Positions 33,373 to 43,508 of a stretch of DNA of 64,000 nt are shown here, piece after piece. The DNA comes from Lelliottia wanjuensis (GTDB lineage Bacteria; Pseudomonadota; Gammaproteobacteria; Enterobacterales; Enterobacteriaceae). Each line of letters begins with the position of its first letter. The first letter of the stretch is position 1. The notes under the pieces were generated by a model. The model was not told the origin of the DNA, did not search any database, and saw nothing but the letters and a program-made list of their open reading frames with translations. The DNA lies in contig NZ_JASSOT010000068.1 of assembly GCF_030238365.1 (NCBI RefSeq), positions 1 to 64,000 of the forward strand. Reading direction: 5' to 3'. The translations under genes were made by a program, and so were the position numbers.

Positions 33373-34419
33373 TTATCCTTCATCGTTCAACAGCAGATCG
33401 TTGAGTTCATCGAGGACACGCTGCGGCGTAATGTCGATTAGACTCTGATGATAGCCTTCTGCCGCATCGCCTTTGCGGACTTTGTGATACCCGGTGATCA
33501 AACGAATCACGCGCGCTTTATGGGACAGCGGCGGCGTGAAGTCCGGGCTGCTTGGTCCATAGAGTGCGACCAGCGGACGGTTCAGCGCAGCGGCGACGTG
33601 CATCAGGCCGGAATCGTTAGTGACGACCGCTTTACAGGCTGCCAGCAGGATCACCGCCTGCTCCAGCTGGGTTTCACCCGCCAGATTGCGGCACCAGGCC
33701 TGCTGTTCGTTGCTCAGCGCGGCGAGGATTTCATTGCCCGCTTCGTGATCTTTCGCTGAACCGAAGAGTACAACCTGATAGCCTTCGTCGATCAGTTGCT
33801 TTGCCAGCTCGGCGTAGTGATAGTGCGGCCAGCGCTTTGCCGGACCGAACTCTGCGCCAGGGCAGAAGCCGATCATCGGGCGCTCAGCCGACAGGCCAAA
33901 CGCGTTACAGGTCTGCGATTTTTCGCCGTCATGCACCTGCAGCTGCGGCCACAGCAGCGGCTGCGGCAGGTCTTTCGCCGAGAGCATTACGCCTTTGTCG
34001 TACGCCAGGGCCACGTAACGCTCGACCATTAACGGCCAGGCGGCTTTATCCAGCACGCGCGCATCGTTGAGCAGACCGTAGCGCATCTCGCCACGCCAGC
34101 CGGTACGGTGCGGCACGCCAGCGAAGAACGGCACTAAGGCAGATTTAAAGGAGTTCGGCAGGACATACGCGCGATCGTAGCGTTTCTCGCGCAGACTGTG
34201 CCCGAGCTTGCGGCGTTCGCCAATTTCCAGCGCCCCGTGGCCAAGCGGCATCGGGATCGCTTCGTTGACTTCCGGCATACGCGACAACAGCGGACGGCAC
34301 CACGCGGGTGCCATCACGTCGATTATCGCCTGGGGATAGCGCGCCTTGAGCGTGCGATAGAGACTTTGCGACATCATCATGTCGCCCACCCAGGACGGGC
34401 CGATCACCAAAATCCTCAT
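33373..34419 (-). CDS. waaF: LPS heptosyltransferase II WaaF
   Basis: 348 residues, identical in length to E. coli WaaF. It adds the second L,D-heptose to heptose I. It is a GT9 enzyme with RILVIGPSWVGDMMMSQSL at the N-terminus and CPGAEFGPAKRWP and TNDSGLMHVAAALNRP in the donor side. It lies two bases after hldD in the same operon. Confidence 0.97.
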   Translation of the reverse strand: MRILVIGPSWVGDMMMSQSLYRTLKARYPQAIIDVMAPAWCRPLLSRMPEVNEAIPMPLGHGALEIGERRKLGHSLREKRYDRAYVLPNSFKSALVPFFAGVPHRTGWRGEMRYGLLNDARVLDKAAWPLMVERYVALAYDKGVMLSAKDLPQPLLWPQLQVHDGEKSQTCNAFGLSAERPMIGFCPGAEFGPAKRWPHYHYAELAKQLIDEGYQVVLFGSAKDHEAGNEILAALSNEQQAWCRNLAGETQLEQAVILLAACKAVVTNDSGLMHVAAALNRPLVALYGPSSPDFTPPLSHKARVIRLITGYHKVRKGDAAEGYHQSLIDITPQRVLDELNDLLLNDEG

Positions 34420-34421
34420 AA

Positions 34422-35354
34422 TTACGCGTCGCGGTTCAGCCAGGCCATATATTCCGTCACGCCTTCGGCAACGGTCTTGAACGGCTTGTCGTAGCCCGCA
34501 GCACGCAGGTTAGTCAGATCCGCCTGGGTGAACGCCTGGTAGCGACCTTTCAGTTTTTCCGGGAACGGAATGTACTCAAGGCTGCCTTTTTGATGGTAAG
34601 CCAGCGCCGCATCGGCCACAGCCTGGAAGGATTCCGCGCGACCGGTGCCGAGGTTGAAGATGCCGGAGACACCGTTTTCCCAGAACCACAGATTCACAGC
34701 CGCCACGTCGCCCACGTAGACGAAATCGCGTTTGAAGCCATCGCTGCCTTCGAACAGTTTCGGGCTTTCGCCGTTGTTCAGCTGGGTATTCAGGTGGAAT
34801 GCCACGCTCGCCATGCTGCCTTTGTGGCCTTCGCGCGGTCCGTAGACGTTGAAGTAGCGGAAGCCGACGATCTGGGAATTCGCTTCTGGCAGAATCTGAC
34901 GCACATATTCGTCGAACAGGAATTTGGAGTAACCGTAGACGTTCAGCGGCTGCTCGTATTCGCGCGATTCAATAAAGTCAGAGGTACGGCCGCCGTAGGT
35001 TGCGGCAGAAGAGGCGTACAGGAACGGAATGTCACGCTCCAGGCAGTAGTGCAGAACCTCTTTAGAGTACTGATAGTTGTTATCCATCATGTACTTGCCG
35101 TCCCACTCGGTGGTGGAAGAGCAGGCGCCTTCGTGGAAGATGGCTTCGATCTCGCCGAACTCTTCGCCTGCCATAATCTGGATAAGGAAGTCTTCTTTAT
35201 CCATGTAGTCAGCAATGTTCAGATCGACCAGGTTCACAAACTTGGTGCCGTCTTTCAGGTTGTCGACAACCAGAATGTCGGTGATGCCTTTGTCATTCAG
35301 GGCCTTGATAATATTGCTGCCGATAAAGCCCGCGCCGCCGGTAACGATGATCAT
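34422..35354 (-). CDS. hldD: ADP-L-glycero-D-manno-heptose-6-epimerase
   Basis: 310 residues from ATG 35354 ([14 protein letters not shown]); an in-frame upstream codon would add 15 residues not in the family. It epimerises ADP-D,D-heptose to ADP-L,D-heptose, the substrate of WaaC, WaaF and WaaQ. It is a short-chain dehydrogenase/epimerase with the NADP-binding TGGAGFIGS motif and YGYSK catalytic pair near 140. It is first in the core heptose operon and divergent from kbl, 215 bases apart. Confidence 0.98.
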   Translation of the reverse strand: MIIVTGGAGFIGSNIIKALNDKGITDILVVDNLKDGTKFVNLVDLNIADYMDKEDFLIQIMAGEEFGEIEAIFHEGACSSTTEWDGKYMMDNNYQYSKEVLHYCLERDIPFLYASSAATYGGRTSDFIESREYEQPLNVYGYSKFLFDEYVRQILPEANSQIVGFRYFNVYGPREGHKGSMASVAFHLNTQLNNGESPKLFEGSDGFKRDFVYVGDVAAVNLWFWENGVSGIFNLGTGRAESFQAVADAALAYHQKGSLEYIPFPEKLKGRYQAFTQADLTNLRAAGYDKPFKTVAEGVTEYMAWLNRDA

Positions 35355-35569
35355 AACAGTAACCTTTGTAGTGTGGCGTCCGGGGACGATCCCGAACACG
35401 AATACTCATATCATATCATTAGTATGGCGACCCTTCAGCCATTCACCGATATGCAGCAGGGGTACACGTGATTTATGCTGCAAAAACGATAACTGATGAT
35501 GCGTCATCTCGTATCGACGTATAGGTTTGGGTAATATGTGCCGAAATTTGCCGAGTCTGGAGAATTGCA

Positions 35570-36766
35570 ATGCGTGGTGATTTTTACAAACAGTTAAACA
35601 ACGACCTGGAGACCGCACGCGCGGAAGGGTTGTTCAAAGAAGAACGTATTATCACATCTGCGCAGCAGGCGGACATCACCGTCGCTGATGGCAGCAAAGT
35701 GATCAACTTTTGCGCGAACAACTACTTAGGTCTTGCGAATCACCCTGAGCTGATTGCCGCTGCCAAAAACGGCATGGACACCCACGGTTTTGGTATGGCC
35801 TCCGTGCGTTTCATCTGCGGCACCCAGGACAGCCACAAACAGCTTGAGAGCAAGCTGGCGGCGTTCCTCGGGATGGAAGATGCGATTCTCTACTCTTCCT
35901 GCTTCGACGCCAACGGCGGCCTGTTCGAGACTCTGCTGGGCGCGGAAGATGCGATTATCTCTGATGCCCTGAACCATGCCTCGATCATCGACGGCGTGCG
36001 TCTGTGTAAAGCGAAGCGTTTCCGCTACGCCAACAACGATATGCAGGAGCTGGAAGCGCGTCTGAAAGAGGCGCGCGAAGCGGGCGCTCGTCACGTACTG
36101 ATCGCCACCGACGGCGTGTTCTCCATGGACGGCGTGATCGCCAACCTGAAAGGCGTGTGCGACCTGGCTGACAAATACGATGCGCTGGTGATGGTCGATG
36201 ACTCACACGCCGTCGGTTTTGTCGGTGAGAACGGTCGCGGTTCCCACGAATATTGCGACGTAATGGGCCGCGTGGACATCATCACCGGTACGCTTGGCAA
36301 AGCGCTCGGCGGCGCATCCGGTGGCTATACCGCGGCGCGCAAGGAAGTGGTTGAGTGGCTGCGTCAGCGCTCCCGTCCGTATCTGTTCTCTAACTCTCTG
36401 GCCCCGGCGATTGTCTCTGCCTCCATCAAAGTGCTGGAGATGGTGGAGTCGGGCGCTGAGCTGCGCGATCGCCTGTGGACCAACGCCCGTCTGTTCCGTG
36501 AAAAAATGACCGCAGCAGGCTTTACGCTAGCCGGGGCCGATCACGCGATTATCCCGGTAATGCTGGGCGACGCGGTGGTGGCGCAAAACTTTGCCCGCGA
36601 GCTGCAAAAAGAGGGGATTTACGTCACCGGGTTCTTCTTCCCGGTGGTGCCAAAAGGTCAGGCGCGTATTCGCACCCAGATGTCTGCGGCGCATTCGCCT
36701 GAACAAATTGAGCGTGCGGTGGCAGCCTTTACCCGCATCGGCAAACAACTGGGCGTGATTGCCTGA
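35570..36766 (+). CDS. kbl: 2-amino-3-ketobutyrate CoA ligase
   Basis: 398 residues. A PLP enzyme that splits 2-amino-3-ketobutyrate with CoA to glycine and acetyl-CoA, the second step of threonine breakdown. The PLP lysine lies in [13 protein letters not shown] near residue 244, and [10 protein letters not shown] provides the cofactor aspartate. It is followed by tdh after nine bases. In E. coli the kbl-tdh operon is controlled by Lrp and leucine; I see no clear Lrp site by eye. Confidence 0.98.
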   Translation: MRGDFYKQLNNDLETARAEGLFKEERIITSAQQADITVADGSKVINFCANNYLGLANHPELIAAAKNGMDTHGFGMASVRFICGTQDSHKQLESKLAAFLGMEDAILYSSCFDANGGLFETLLGAEDAIISDALNHASIIDGVRLCKAKRFRYANNDMQELEARLKEAREAGARHVLIATDGVFSMDGVIANLKGVCDLADKYDALVMVDDSHAVGFVGENGRGSHEYCDVMGRVDIITGTLGKALGGASGGYTAARKEVVEWLRQRSRPYLFSNSLAPAIVSASIKVLEMVESGAELRDRLWTNARLFREKMTAAGFTLAGADHAIIPVMLGDAVVAQNFARELQKEGIYVTGFFFPVVPKGQARIRTQMSAAHSPEQIERAVAAFTRIGKQLGVIA

Positions 36767-36775
36767 GGACGTGTG

Positions 36776-37801
36776 ATGAAAGCGTTATCCAAACTGAAAG
36801 CGGAAGAAGGGATTTGGATGACCGACGTGCCGGAGCCGGAAGTCGGTCATAACGATCTGCTGATCAAAATTCGTAAAACCGCGATTTGCGGCACGGACGT
36901 TCACATCTACAACTGGGATCAGTGGTCGCAAAAAACCATTCCGGTTCCGATGGTTGTCGGCCATGAATACGTCGGCGAAGTGGTCGGTATCGGCCAGGAA
37001 GTGAAGGGCTTTAAGATCGGCGATCGTGTCTCCGGTGAAGGGCATATCACCTGCGGTCACTGCCGTAACTGTCGCGGCGGTCGCACGCATCTGTGTCGCA
37101 ACACCGTGGGCGTGGGCGTGAACCGCCCGGGCTGTTTCGCCGAGTATCTGGTGATCCCGGCGTTCAACGCCTTCAAAATCCCGGACAATATCTCTGACGA
37201 TCTGGCGTCTATCTTCGACCCGTTCGGTAACGCGGTTCACACGGCGCTGTCGTTCGACCTGGTCGGCGAAGACGTGCTGGTCTCCGGCGCGGGTCCAATC
37301 GGCATCATGGCTGCGGCGGTGGCAAAACACGTGGGGGCGCGCAACGTCGTGATCACCGACGTGAACGAATACCGTCTGTCTCTGGCGCGTAAAATGGGCG
37401 TGACCCGCGCGGTGGATGTCTCGAAAGAGAACCTGAGCGACGTGATGAACGAACTCGGTATGACCGAAGGTTTTGACGTGGGCCTGGAAATGTCCGGCGC
37501 GCCGCCAGCGTTCCGTACCATGCTCGACACCATGAACCACGGTGGCCGCATCGCCATGCTGGGTATTCCGCCGTCAGATATGTCCATCGACTGGAACAAA
37601 GTCATCTTTAAAGGCTTGTTCATCAAAGGCATTTATGGCCGTGAGATGTTTGAAACCTGGTACAAAATGGCAGCGCTGATCCAGTCCGGTCTGGACCTGT
37701 CGCCGATCATTACCCACCATTTCGGCATTGATGATTTCCAGAAAGGCTTCGACGCGATGCGCTCGGGCCAGTCAGGGAAAGTGATCCTGAGCTGGGATTA
37801 A
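36776..37801 (+). CDS. tdh: L-threonine 3-dehydrogenase
   Basis: 341 residues from ATG 36776; an in-frame GTG precedes it by one codon. It oxidises threonine to 2-amino-3-ketobutyrate with NAD+, handing the product to Kbl. It is a zinc medium-chain dehydrogenase: catalytic ligands C38, H63 and E64 and a structural zinc lobe of four cysteines (CGHCRNC then C) are present, with the nucleotide fold at [12 protein letters not shown] strong terminator follows. Confidence 0.98.
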   Translation: MKALSKLKAEEGIWMTDVPEPEVGHNDLLIKIRKTAICGTDVHIYNWDQWSQKTIPVPMVVGHEYVGEVVGIGQEVKGFKIGDRVSGEGHITCGHCRNCRGGRTHLCRNTVGVGVNRPGCFAEYLVIPAFNAFKIPDNISDDLASIFDPFGNAVHTALSFDLVGEDVLVSGAGPIGIMAAAVAKHVGARNVVITDVNEYRLSLARKMGVTRAVDVSKENLSDVMNELGMTEGFDVGLEMSGAPPAFRTMLDTMNHGGRIAMLGIPPSDMSIDWNKVIFKGLFIKGIYGREMFETWYKMAALIQSGLDLSPIITHHFGIDDFQKGFDAMRSGQSGKVILSWD

Positions 37802-37807
37802 CAGTTG

Positions 37808-37831
37808 AAGCGCCTGCGGGCGCTTTTTTTT
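37808..37831 (+). terminator. kbl-tdh terminator
   Basis: Stem AGCGCC/GGCGCT with loop TGCG, then eight T residues, just after the tdh stop. Confidence 0.93.
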
Positions 37832-37943
37832 CGTTTCTTTCACACTTCTGGCATCCGCAATCGGATTATTTCGATTTTTACTTCGCTTTTTTACCCACAC
37901 GCTTATAAAGTCTGTTTAAGTTTCGTTTACTTTTACAGCGCCT

Positions 37944-38744
37944 ATGTTCAAGCTTACCGTTTGTTTATTGACCTGTAACTCCGCACGTCTGCTGCGTGAA
38001 GTGCTTCCGCCGCTTCTCGCGGTGGCGGATGAATTCGTCGTGGTGGATTCAGGAAGCACGGATGCCACACTCAATATCTGCCGGGAATACGGCCTCTCTC
38101 CTCACTATCACCCGTATGCGATGCATGGTGCGCAGATGAATCATGCAATTGATCTGGCGAGCAACGACTGGGTGCTGTGCATGGACAGCGATGAGATCCT
38201 CGACGCTGAAACAGTCGATTTTATTCTGGCGCTCAAAGCGAGCGAAGAGCCTGCGGCAAACCAGGCCTGGCGTATTGCGCGCTACTGGCATGTGCTGGGT
38301 GAAGAAGTCCGGACCCTCTATCCCATTTCATCCCCGGATTTCCCGGTGCGTCTGTTTAATCGCACTCACGCCCGGTTTAATCACCGCCCGGTGGATGACA
38401 AAGTGGAGGGCGCGCTTCAGGCGATCAAAATGCCAGGGCGTGTTCGCCACGACACCTTCTACAATCTTCATGAAGTCTTTAATAAGCTGAACAGCTACAC
38501 GTCGCGGCTGGTGAAACACCAGAACGTGCGTCCTTCGATTGGGCGCGGAATCATCAGCGGTATCGGCGCGTTCTTCAAATGGTATCTTTTCAGCGGTGCC
38601 TGGCGACAGGGGAAAGTGGGGGTGGTGACGGGTCTGTATGCCACGTCCTATAGCTTCCTGAAGTATTTCAAAGCCTGGTATCAGCATCAGGATAAAAAAG
38701 AGTCCGCGGCAAATAAAACAGCGGACTCTCATCTTACTGAATAA
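37944..38744 (+). CDS. GT2 glycosyltransferase of the WaaE/LgtF type
   Basis: 266 residues. The GT-A fold is visible as FKLTVCLLTCNSARLL, VVVDSGSTDATL and the metal motif MDSDE near residue 87. The order of motifs and the hydrophobic C-terminal third resemble WaaE (21521) more than WaaH, so it may add a glucose-like sugar to the LPS core. It stands alone at the place where K-12 carries waaH, between tdh and yibQ. The ribosome site is poor (ACAGCGCCT before ATG). Its 3' end contains the terminator of the opposing envC-yibQ operon, three bases from the yibQ stop. Confidence 0.8.
   Translation: MFKLTVCLLTCNSARLLREVLPPLLAVADEFVVVDSGSTDATLNICREYGLSPHYHPYAMHGAQMNHAIDLASNDWVLCMDSDEILDAETVDFILALKASEEPAANQAWRIARYWHVLGEEVRTLYPISSPDFPVRLFNRTHARFNHRPVDDKVEGALQAIKMPGRVRHDTFYNLHEVFNKLNSYTSRLVKHQNVRPSIGRGIISGIGAFFKWYLFSGAWRQGKVGVVTGLYATSYSFLKYFKAWYQHQDKKESAANKTADSHLTE
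38695..38728 (-). terminator. envC-yibQ terminator inside an opposing gene
   Basis: GAGTCCGC (38700-38707) pairs with GCGGACTC (38721-38728), with a 13-base loop. Read on the minus strand it is followed by TTTTTT, 20 bases after the yibQ stop. It lies wholly within the coding 3' end of the glycosyltransferase at 37944. Confidence 0.75.
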
Positions 38745-38747
38745 GCC

Positions 38748-39692
38748 TTACGCTTTCTTACCCCAACCCTGCCACTGGTGCTGGAGGTAAGTCACCAGCG
38801 AGCTTTGGCTCACACTCTCACCTATCACTGTGAAGAATCGGGTTGCGTAGACCGGTTCTGGCGGCTGTTTCGGTTTGCAAACCTGCACGCCGCGGAACGG
38901 ATTTTTCGGCTCCGTGCGGGGGTTGCTGCCTGGCGGCGTGGAGTTGTCTGGTCGTGAGGTGTCCACCTGCGGCTCGTTCAGGAGATCGCTCGGGCGCACC
39001 AGCGTGATGTCCGAAGGCAGTGTCGGCAGCATCTGCTGCAATACGCGGACCGTTGACGGATGCGGGTGCCCAATGGCGATCGCCGAACCGGTACGCTGAG
39101 CAAGTTTTACAGCGCGGTTAAACTGGAAACGGATATCGGCTTCATTCTGCGTGTCATCGAGGAACACTTTGCGCTTAATCACCTTCACGCCAGTGCCCTG
39201 CGCGGCGCGCATCGACTGGCTGTTGCCGATGGTCATACTGTCGAGGAAGTAGAGATTGTAGCGCTCCAGCGCCTGCATCACTTTCTGCATCCCGAACAGG
39301 CTGGAGGTCATCGCGCTGCCCATGTGGTTGTTCAGCCCGACCGCAAACGGCACTTTGCCATAGGCGTCGCGGATGATGCGCTCGATCTCGTCGCTGCTCA
39401 TATCCGGGCGCAGGGTGTCTTTTTCCAGCGGCTGTTTGCTCAGGGGAGCCATCGGCAGGTGGATGAGGACTTCATGCCCGCTGTTGTGGGCTTTGGTCGC
39501 CATTTCACGCGCGTGCGGGGCATTAGGTAAGACGGCGACGGAGATGGCCGACGGCATCGCCAGCACCTGATTTTCGTTGTGCGGACGATAGCCAAAGTCA
39601 TCAATGACGATCGCTAATTTGCCTGCGTAAACCGGTGAAGCCAGCGCCAGTGCACTGACGACGGAGAGAACAAGACGACGAAATTGAAGCAA
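38748..39692 (-). CDS. yibQ: Divergent polysaccharide deacetylase YibQ
   Basis: 314 residues with a signal peptide (cleavage about residue 23, after SPVYA). The body is a polysaccharide deacetylase-2 domain: IVIDDFGYRPHNE near 29, VLIHLPMAP near 75, GLNNHMGS near 120 and AIAIGHPHPST near 202 give the metal-binding D and H residues. It is periplasmic; the substrate is unknown. It follows envC by three bases in the gpmM-envC-yibQ order typical of enterobacteria, which hints at a cell-wall role. Confidence 0.92.
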   Translation of the reverse strand: MLQFRRLVLSVVSALALASPVYAGKLAIVIDDFGYRPHNENQVLAMPSAISVAVLPNAPHAREMATKAHNSGHEVLIHLPMAPLSKQPLEKDTLRPDMSSDEIERIIRDAYGKVPFAVGLNNHMGSAMTSSLFGMQKVMQALERYNLYFLDSMTIGNSQSMRAAQGTGVKVIKRKVFLDDTQNEADIRFQFNRAVKLAQRTGSAIAIGHPHPSTVRVLQQMLPTLPSDITLVRPSDLLNEPQVDTSRPDNSTPPGSNPRTEPKNPFRGVQVCKPKQPPEPVYATRFFTVIGESVSQSSLVTYLQHQWQGWGKKA

Positions 39693-39695
39693 AAC

Positions 39696-40979
39696 TTATC
39701 TTCCCAACCACGGCTGTGGATTGACCGCCTGACCCTGGCGACGAATTTCGAAATAGAGTGACGGGCGGCCCTGACCGCCACTACTGCCCACAAGGGCGAT
39801 AGGTTGTCCTGCGCGGACCTGTGTACCGACGCTGACCAGCGCACTTTGGTTGTAGCCGTAAAGACTCATGTCGCCTTTCCCGTGCTCAACCACCACCACC
39901 AGTCCGTAACCCTGCAGCCAGTCGGCGAGGATCACGCGGCCATCGGCGATCGCTTTAACTTCGCTGCCTTCCGACGCGCCGATCACGATACCCTTCCAAC
40001 GTAGCTCACCCTGCAGCTGTTCGCCATAGCGATGCAAGATTGAGCCGCGAACCGGCCAGAAGGCTTGTCCGCGTGGCGCACCCAGACCGCCGGTACGTGA
40101 GATGAGCGAGCGCTCGCTTTCTGTCGGTTTATAGGTTGAGCCTTTACGGGACGCTTCCTGTTGGCGGTCTTTCACGGCCTGCGCGTCGCGCGCCTCTTTT
40201 TCGGCGCGCGCTTTGGCGGCCGCTTCGGCGCGGGCAATAGAGTTGCGTAGTTTGGATTCGTTGGCGCGCATTTCGCCCAGCTGCGTCTGGCCTTCCTGAA
40301 TGGAAGATTCCAGGCCGGAGAGGGTTTTCTTACGTTCGTTCCGCGCCTGTTCCAGCTTCGCCTGCTGGGCCTGCTGATCGTAAAGCAGAGTTTGCTGCTG
40401 GCTCTGCTTCTCTTCCAGCTCGGCTTTCTGCGAAGTGACCTCTTCCCGCGTCTGTTTGAGCTGCGCGATGGTCTCCTGGCGAGCCTGGTTCAGATAGCCA
40501 AAATAGGCCTGCAGGCGCTGTCCGCGCTGGCTCTCTTCCCCGCTGAGGATCAGCTGGATGCCCGTATGCTCACCCTGACGAAACGCAGCGTCGAGCTGTG
40601 CCGCTAGATTGCGTTCCTGGCTGGCTCGCTGGAGCTCCAGTTTGGCAATCGACGCGTTCATTTCATCGATTTGCTTATTCAGCACGGCGAGGGTGTTCTG
40701 GGTTTCGCGCAGTTTGCGCGCGGCGGCGGAGATCGCCTCTTCCTGCTGCTTTAACTGCGCGAGCAGAGAGGAGCGTTGTTGTTGCTGCTGGCGTACCGCG
40801 CGCTCTTTGGCGGCGATATCGGCCTGAATCGATTTGAGCTGATCGCGATCGTCAGCGTGGGCGGATGCGGCGCACAGCAATACGCCAGCGCTGAGTGCGC
40901 TGGCGTAAAGCAGGGGCCTGACTGATAACCGTAACGGTTTCACGACCCATGTGATTGAAAAAATCGCCTTTCCCCTCAT
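39696..40979 (-). CDS. envC: Murein hydrolase activator EnvC
   Basis: 427 residues from ATG 40979; the N-terminus is about eight residues longer than in E. coli and the true start could lie slightly downstream. A signal peptide runs to about residue 42 (SAHA). A long coiled coil (about 43-280) is rich in Q, E, R and K. The C-terminal LytM domain (about 320-425) is degenerate and does not cut murein; it activates the amidases AmiA and AmiB at the septum under FtsEX control. It lies nine bases after gpmM. Confidence 0.94.
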   Translation of the reverse strand: MRGKAIFSITWVVKPLRLSVRPLLYASALSAGVLLCAASAHADDRDQLKSIQADIAAKERAVRQQQQQRSSLLAQLKQQEEAISAAARKLRETQNTLAVLNKQIDEMNASIAKLELQRASQERNLAAQLDAAFRQGEHTGIQLILSGEESQRGQRLQAYFGYLNQARQETIAQLKQTREEVTSQKAELEEKQSQQQTLLYDQQAQQAKLEQARNERKKTLSGLESSIQEGQTQLGEMRANESKLRNSIARAEAAAKARAEKEARDAQAVKDRQQEASRKGSTYKPTESERSLISRTGGLGAPRGQAFWPVRGSILHRYGEQLQGELRWKGIVIGASEGSEVKAIADGRVILADWLQGYGLVVVVEHGKGDMSLYGYNQSALVSVGTQVRAGQPIALVGSSGGQGRPSLYFEIRRQGQAVNPQPWLGR

Positions 40980-40988
40980 GGGGAGGGA

Positions 40989-42533
40989 TTATTCCACGAT
41001 GAACAGCGGCTTGCCAGTCATCTCTTGCGGGATTTCCATGCCCATCAGCGTCAACATGGTCGGCGCGATGTCGGAAAGCTTGCCGCCTTCCACTGCTTTC
41101 AGAGATTTCTCACCCACGTAGATCAGCGGAACCGGCAGGTTGGTATGCGCCGTATGTGCTTGGCCGGTAGACGGATCGCGCATCTGTTCTGCGTTGCCGT
41201 GGTCAGCCGTAATCAGCAGCTGGCCGCCGACTTCTTCTACCGCTTTGGTCACTTCATCAACGCAGTGATCCAGGGCTTCAACCGCTTTCACCGCCGCTTC
41301 CATCACGCCCGTATGACCGACCATGTCGCCGTTCGGGTAGTTACAGATGATGGTGTCGTACTTGCCGCTCTTGATCGCCGCGACCAGTTTTTCAGTCAGC
41401 TCAGCGGAGCTCATTTCCGGCTGCAGATCGTAGGTCGCCACTTTCGGGGAGTTGATCAGAATGCGATCTTCGCCTTTGAACGGCTCTTCTACGCCACCGT
41501 TGAAGAAGAAAGTCACGTGCGCATATTTCTCGGTTTCGGAGATACGCAGCTGAGTTTTATCGTTCTTCGCCATCCACTCGCCGAAGGTGTTGGCGAGCGA
41601 TGCTGGTGGATACGCGCAAGGCACTTTGATGTCTGCGGCGTATTCGGTCAGCATGATGAAGTCGAGGTTCACAACTTTCTTGCGAGCAAAACCGTCGAAA
41701 TCGCTGTTCACGAAAGCGCGGGTAATTTCACGAGCACGGTCAGCGCGGAAGTTCATGAAGATCAGCGCATCGCCATCTTCCATCGCGGCGTCGGCCTGGC
41801 CTTCAGCGCGGATCACGGTCGCTTTCACGAATTCGTCGTTTTCGTCGCGCGCGTAAGCGGCTTCCAGACCTTCAACCGCGGTATCAAACTGGAATTCGCC
41901 TTTCGCCTGAGTCATCAGGTCGTAAGCTTGTTCAACGCGATCCCAACGGTTGTCGCGGTCCATGGCGAAGTAGCGGCCAATGATGGACGCCACGCGGCCT
42001 TTGCCCAGTTCAGCAAATTTATCTTCGAAAGTTTGCAGGGACGATTTCGCGCTGCGCGGCGGGGTGTCGCGACCGTCGAGGAAAGCGTGCAGATAGATTT
42101 TTTCTGCGCCGCGCTCGGCTGCCATCTCAACCATCGCCAGGATGTGATCTTCGTGGCTGTGAACGCCACCGGCAGAGAGCAGACCCATGATGTGAACGGC
42201 TTTACCGGCTTTCACCGCTTTATCCACCGCGCCAGTCAGCGTTGGGTTGGTGAAGAAAGTCCGTTCTTTAATTTCAACGTCCAGACGGGTCAGGTCCTGA
42301 TAAACGATACGACCCGCGCCCAGGTTGACGTGTCCAACTTCGGAGTTGCCCATCTGACGGTCTGGCAGGCCCACTTCCAGGCCTGAAGCGTCAATCAGGG
42401 TATGCGGACGTTTTGCCCACAGCGCATCCATGACCGGGGTTTTAGCGTTGAAAATGGCGTTATCCTGGCTGTCTTCGCGATAGCCATAACCATCCAGAAT
42501 CACCAGTACCATAGGTTTTTTAGAGACCGACAT
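40989..42533 (-). CDS. gpmM: 2,3-bisphosphoglycerate-independent phosphoglycerate mutase
   Basis: 514 residues from ATG 42533, with AGGA upstream; an ORF extension of nine codons is not in the family. It interconverts 3- and 2-phosphoglycerate in glycolysis. It belongs to the alkaline phosphatase superfamily, with two manganese ions: ILDGYGYRE near 11, the catalytic serine in [12 protein letters not shown] near 64 and [10 protein letters not shown] near 445 are visible. It is divergent from yibN. Confidence 0.98.
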   Translation of the reverse strand: MSVSKKPMVLVILDGYGYREDSQDNAIFNAKTPVMDALWAKRPHTLIDASGLEVGLPDRQMGNSEVGHVNLGAGRIVYQDLTRLDVEIKERTFFTNPTLTGAVDKAVKAGKAVHIMGLLSAGGVHSHEDHILAMVEMAAERGAEKIYLHAFLDGRDTPPRSAKSSLQTFEDKFAELGKGRVASIIGRYFAMDRDNRWDRVEQAYDLMTQAKGEFQFDTAVEGLEAAYARDENDEFVKATVIRAEGQADAAMEDGDALIFMNFRADRAREITRAFVNSDFDGFARKKVVNLDFIMLTEYAADIKVPCAYPPASLANTFGEWMAKNDKTQLRISETEKYAHVTFFFNGGVEEPFKGEDRILINSPKVATYDLQPEMSSAELTEKLVAAIKSGKYDTIICNYPNGDMVGHTGVMEAAVKAVEALDHCVDEVTKAVEEVGGQLLITADHGNAEQMRDPSTGQAHTAHTNLPVPLIYVGEKSLKAVEGGKLSDIAPTMLTLMGMEIPQEMTGKPLFIVE

Positions 42534-42781
42534 TGCGACATCCTCATGCTCAAGAGACAAAAAATTTGCCTGATTTTACTACAGCTGAATCGATAAAGTA
42601 GCCACAGAAGATCAAAGAAAGCGCTGGCACAGACAGCGGCTATCCTCATTTTGACGCTTTTTTTTCGTGGCATGCCGCAGAAAATGGATTAGCTTATTCT
42701 CGCTGGCTGTATTTGCCACAACGCACAGGTATACTCCTGTCCTGGTTTTTTTAATCACTACGTCGGGAGTTGTTACCCCCC

Positions 42782-43213
42782 ATGCAAGAAATTATGCAAT
42801 TTGTTAGCCGCCACCCAGTACTGAGTATCGCGTGGATTGGTTTACTGGCCGCTGTGCTGTTCACTACGTTTAAAGGTCTTACGTCTAAAGTTAAGGTCAT
42901 TACGCGTGGCGAAGCAACGCGCCTCATCAACAAAGAAGATGCGGTCGTTGTGGATCTGCGCCAACGTGATGATTTCCGTAAAGGTCACATTGCCGGTTCT
43001 ATTAACCTGCTGCCGACAGAAATCAAAGCCAACAATCTTGGCGAGCTGGAAAAGCATAAAGACAAACCGATTATCGTCGTCGACGGTACCGGGATGCAGG
43101 CTCAGGACCCAGCAAGCGCACTCACCAAAGCCGGCTTCGATAAAGTCTTCGTGCTGAAAGACGGCGTCTCTGGCTGGAGCGGTGAAAACCTGCCTTTAGT
43201 TCGCGGTAAATAA
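42782..43213 (+). CDS. yibN: Rhodanese-like membrane protein YibN
   Basis: 143 residues from ATG 42782. One N-terminal membrane helix (about 13-30) is followed by a rhodanese domain. The active loop reads [10 protein letters not shown], with no cysteine at the usual catalytic place. The cysteine that E. coli has in the corresponding MQCQ is alanine here, so sulfur transfer is unlikely. E. coli YibN has been described as a partner of the YidC insertase. It is first in the series yibN-grxC-secB-gpsA, fitting a link to protein export. Confidence 0.94.
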   Translation: MQEIMQFVSRHPVLSIAWIGLLAAVLFTTFKGLTSKVKVITRGEATRLINKEDAVVVDLRQRDDFRKGHIAGSINLLPTEIKANNLGELEKHKDKPIIVVDGTGMQAQDPASALTKAGFDKVFVLKDGVSGWSGENLPLVRGK

Positions 43214-43226
43214 GAGGAACGACGTG

Positions 43227-43475
43227 ATGGCCAATATTGAAATCTACACCAAAGCGACCTGCCCGTTTTGCCATCGTGCAAAAGCGCTGCTGAACAGCAA
43301 AGGGGTAACTTTCCAGGAACTGCCCATTGATGGTGATGCGGCAAAACGTGAAGAGATGATCAAACGTAGTGGCCGCACGACGGTTCCGCAGATTTTTATT
43401 GATGCGCAGCACATTGGCGGCTGTGATGACTTGTATGCGCTGGATGCAAGCGGCGGGCTCGATCCCCTGCTGTGA
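43227..43475 (+). CDS. grxC: Glutaredoxin 3
   Basis: 82 residues from ATG 43227; an in-frame GTG precedes it by one codon. It is a small glutathione-dependent thiol-disulfide reductase with the active site CPFC (C12 and C15; E. coli has CPYC) and the glutathione-binding TVPQIF and GGCDD motifs. It lacks the final lysine of the E. coli protein. It lies 13 bases after yibN and 33 before secB. Confidence 0.97.
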   Translation: MANIEIYTKATCPFCHRAKALLNSKGVTFQELPIDGDAAKREEMIKRSGRTTVPQIFIDAQHIGGCDDLYALDASGGLDPLL

Positions 43476-43508
43476 TAGCGTTTTAGGACAATTAAAAAGG
43501 GTATTTCC

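Noticed and set aside
35355..35450. Heat-shock (sigma-32) promoter of hldD
   Set aside because: Known for E. coli hldD, but no adequate -35/-10 pair with the right spacing could be found here by eye.
28850..35569. JUMPstart/ops element for RfaH in the core island
   Set aside because: I looked for GGCGGTAGCGTG-like sequence upstream of waaL, the plus-strand glycosyltransferase and hldD, and found no convincing match by eye.
41025..42386. 453-codon open frame antisense to gpmM
   Set aside because: Shadow of a highly conserved gene; the translated product is rich in F, H and R with no recognisable fold.
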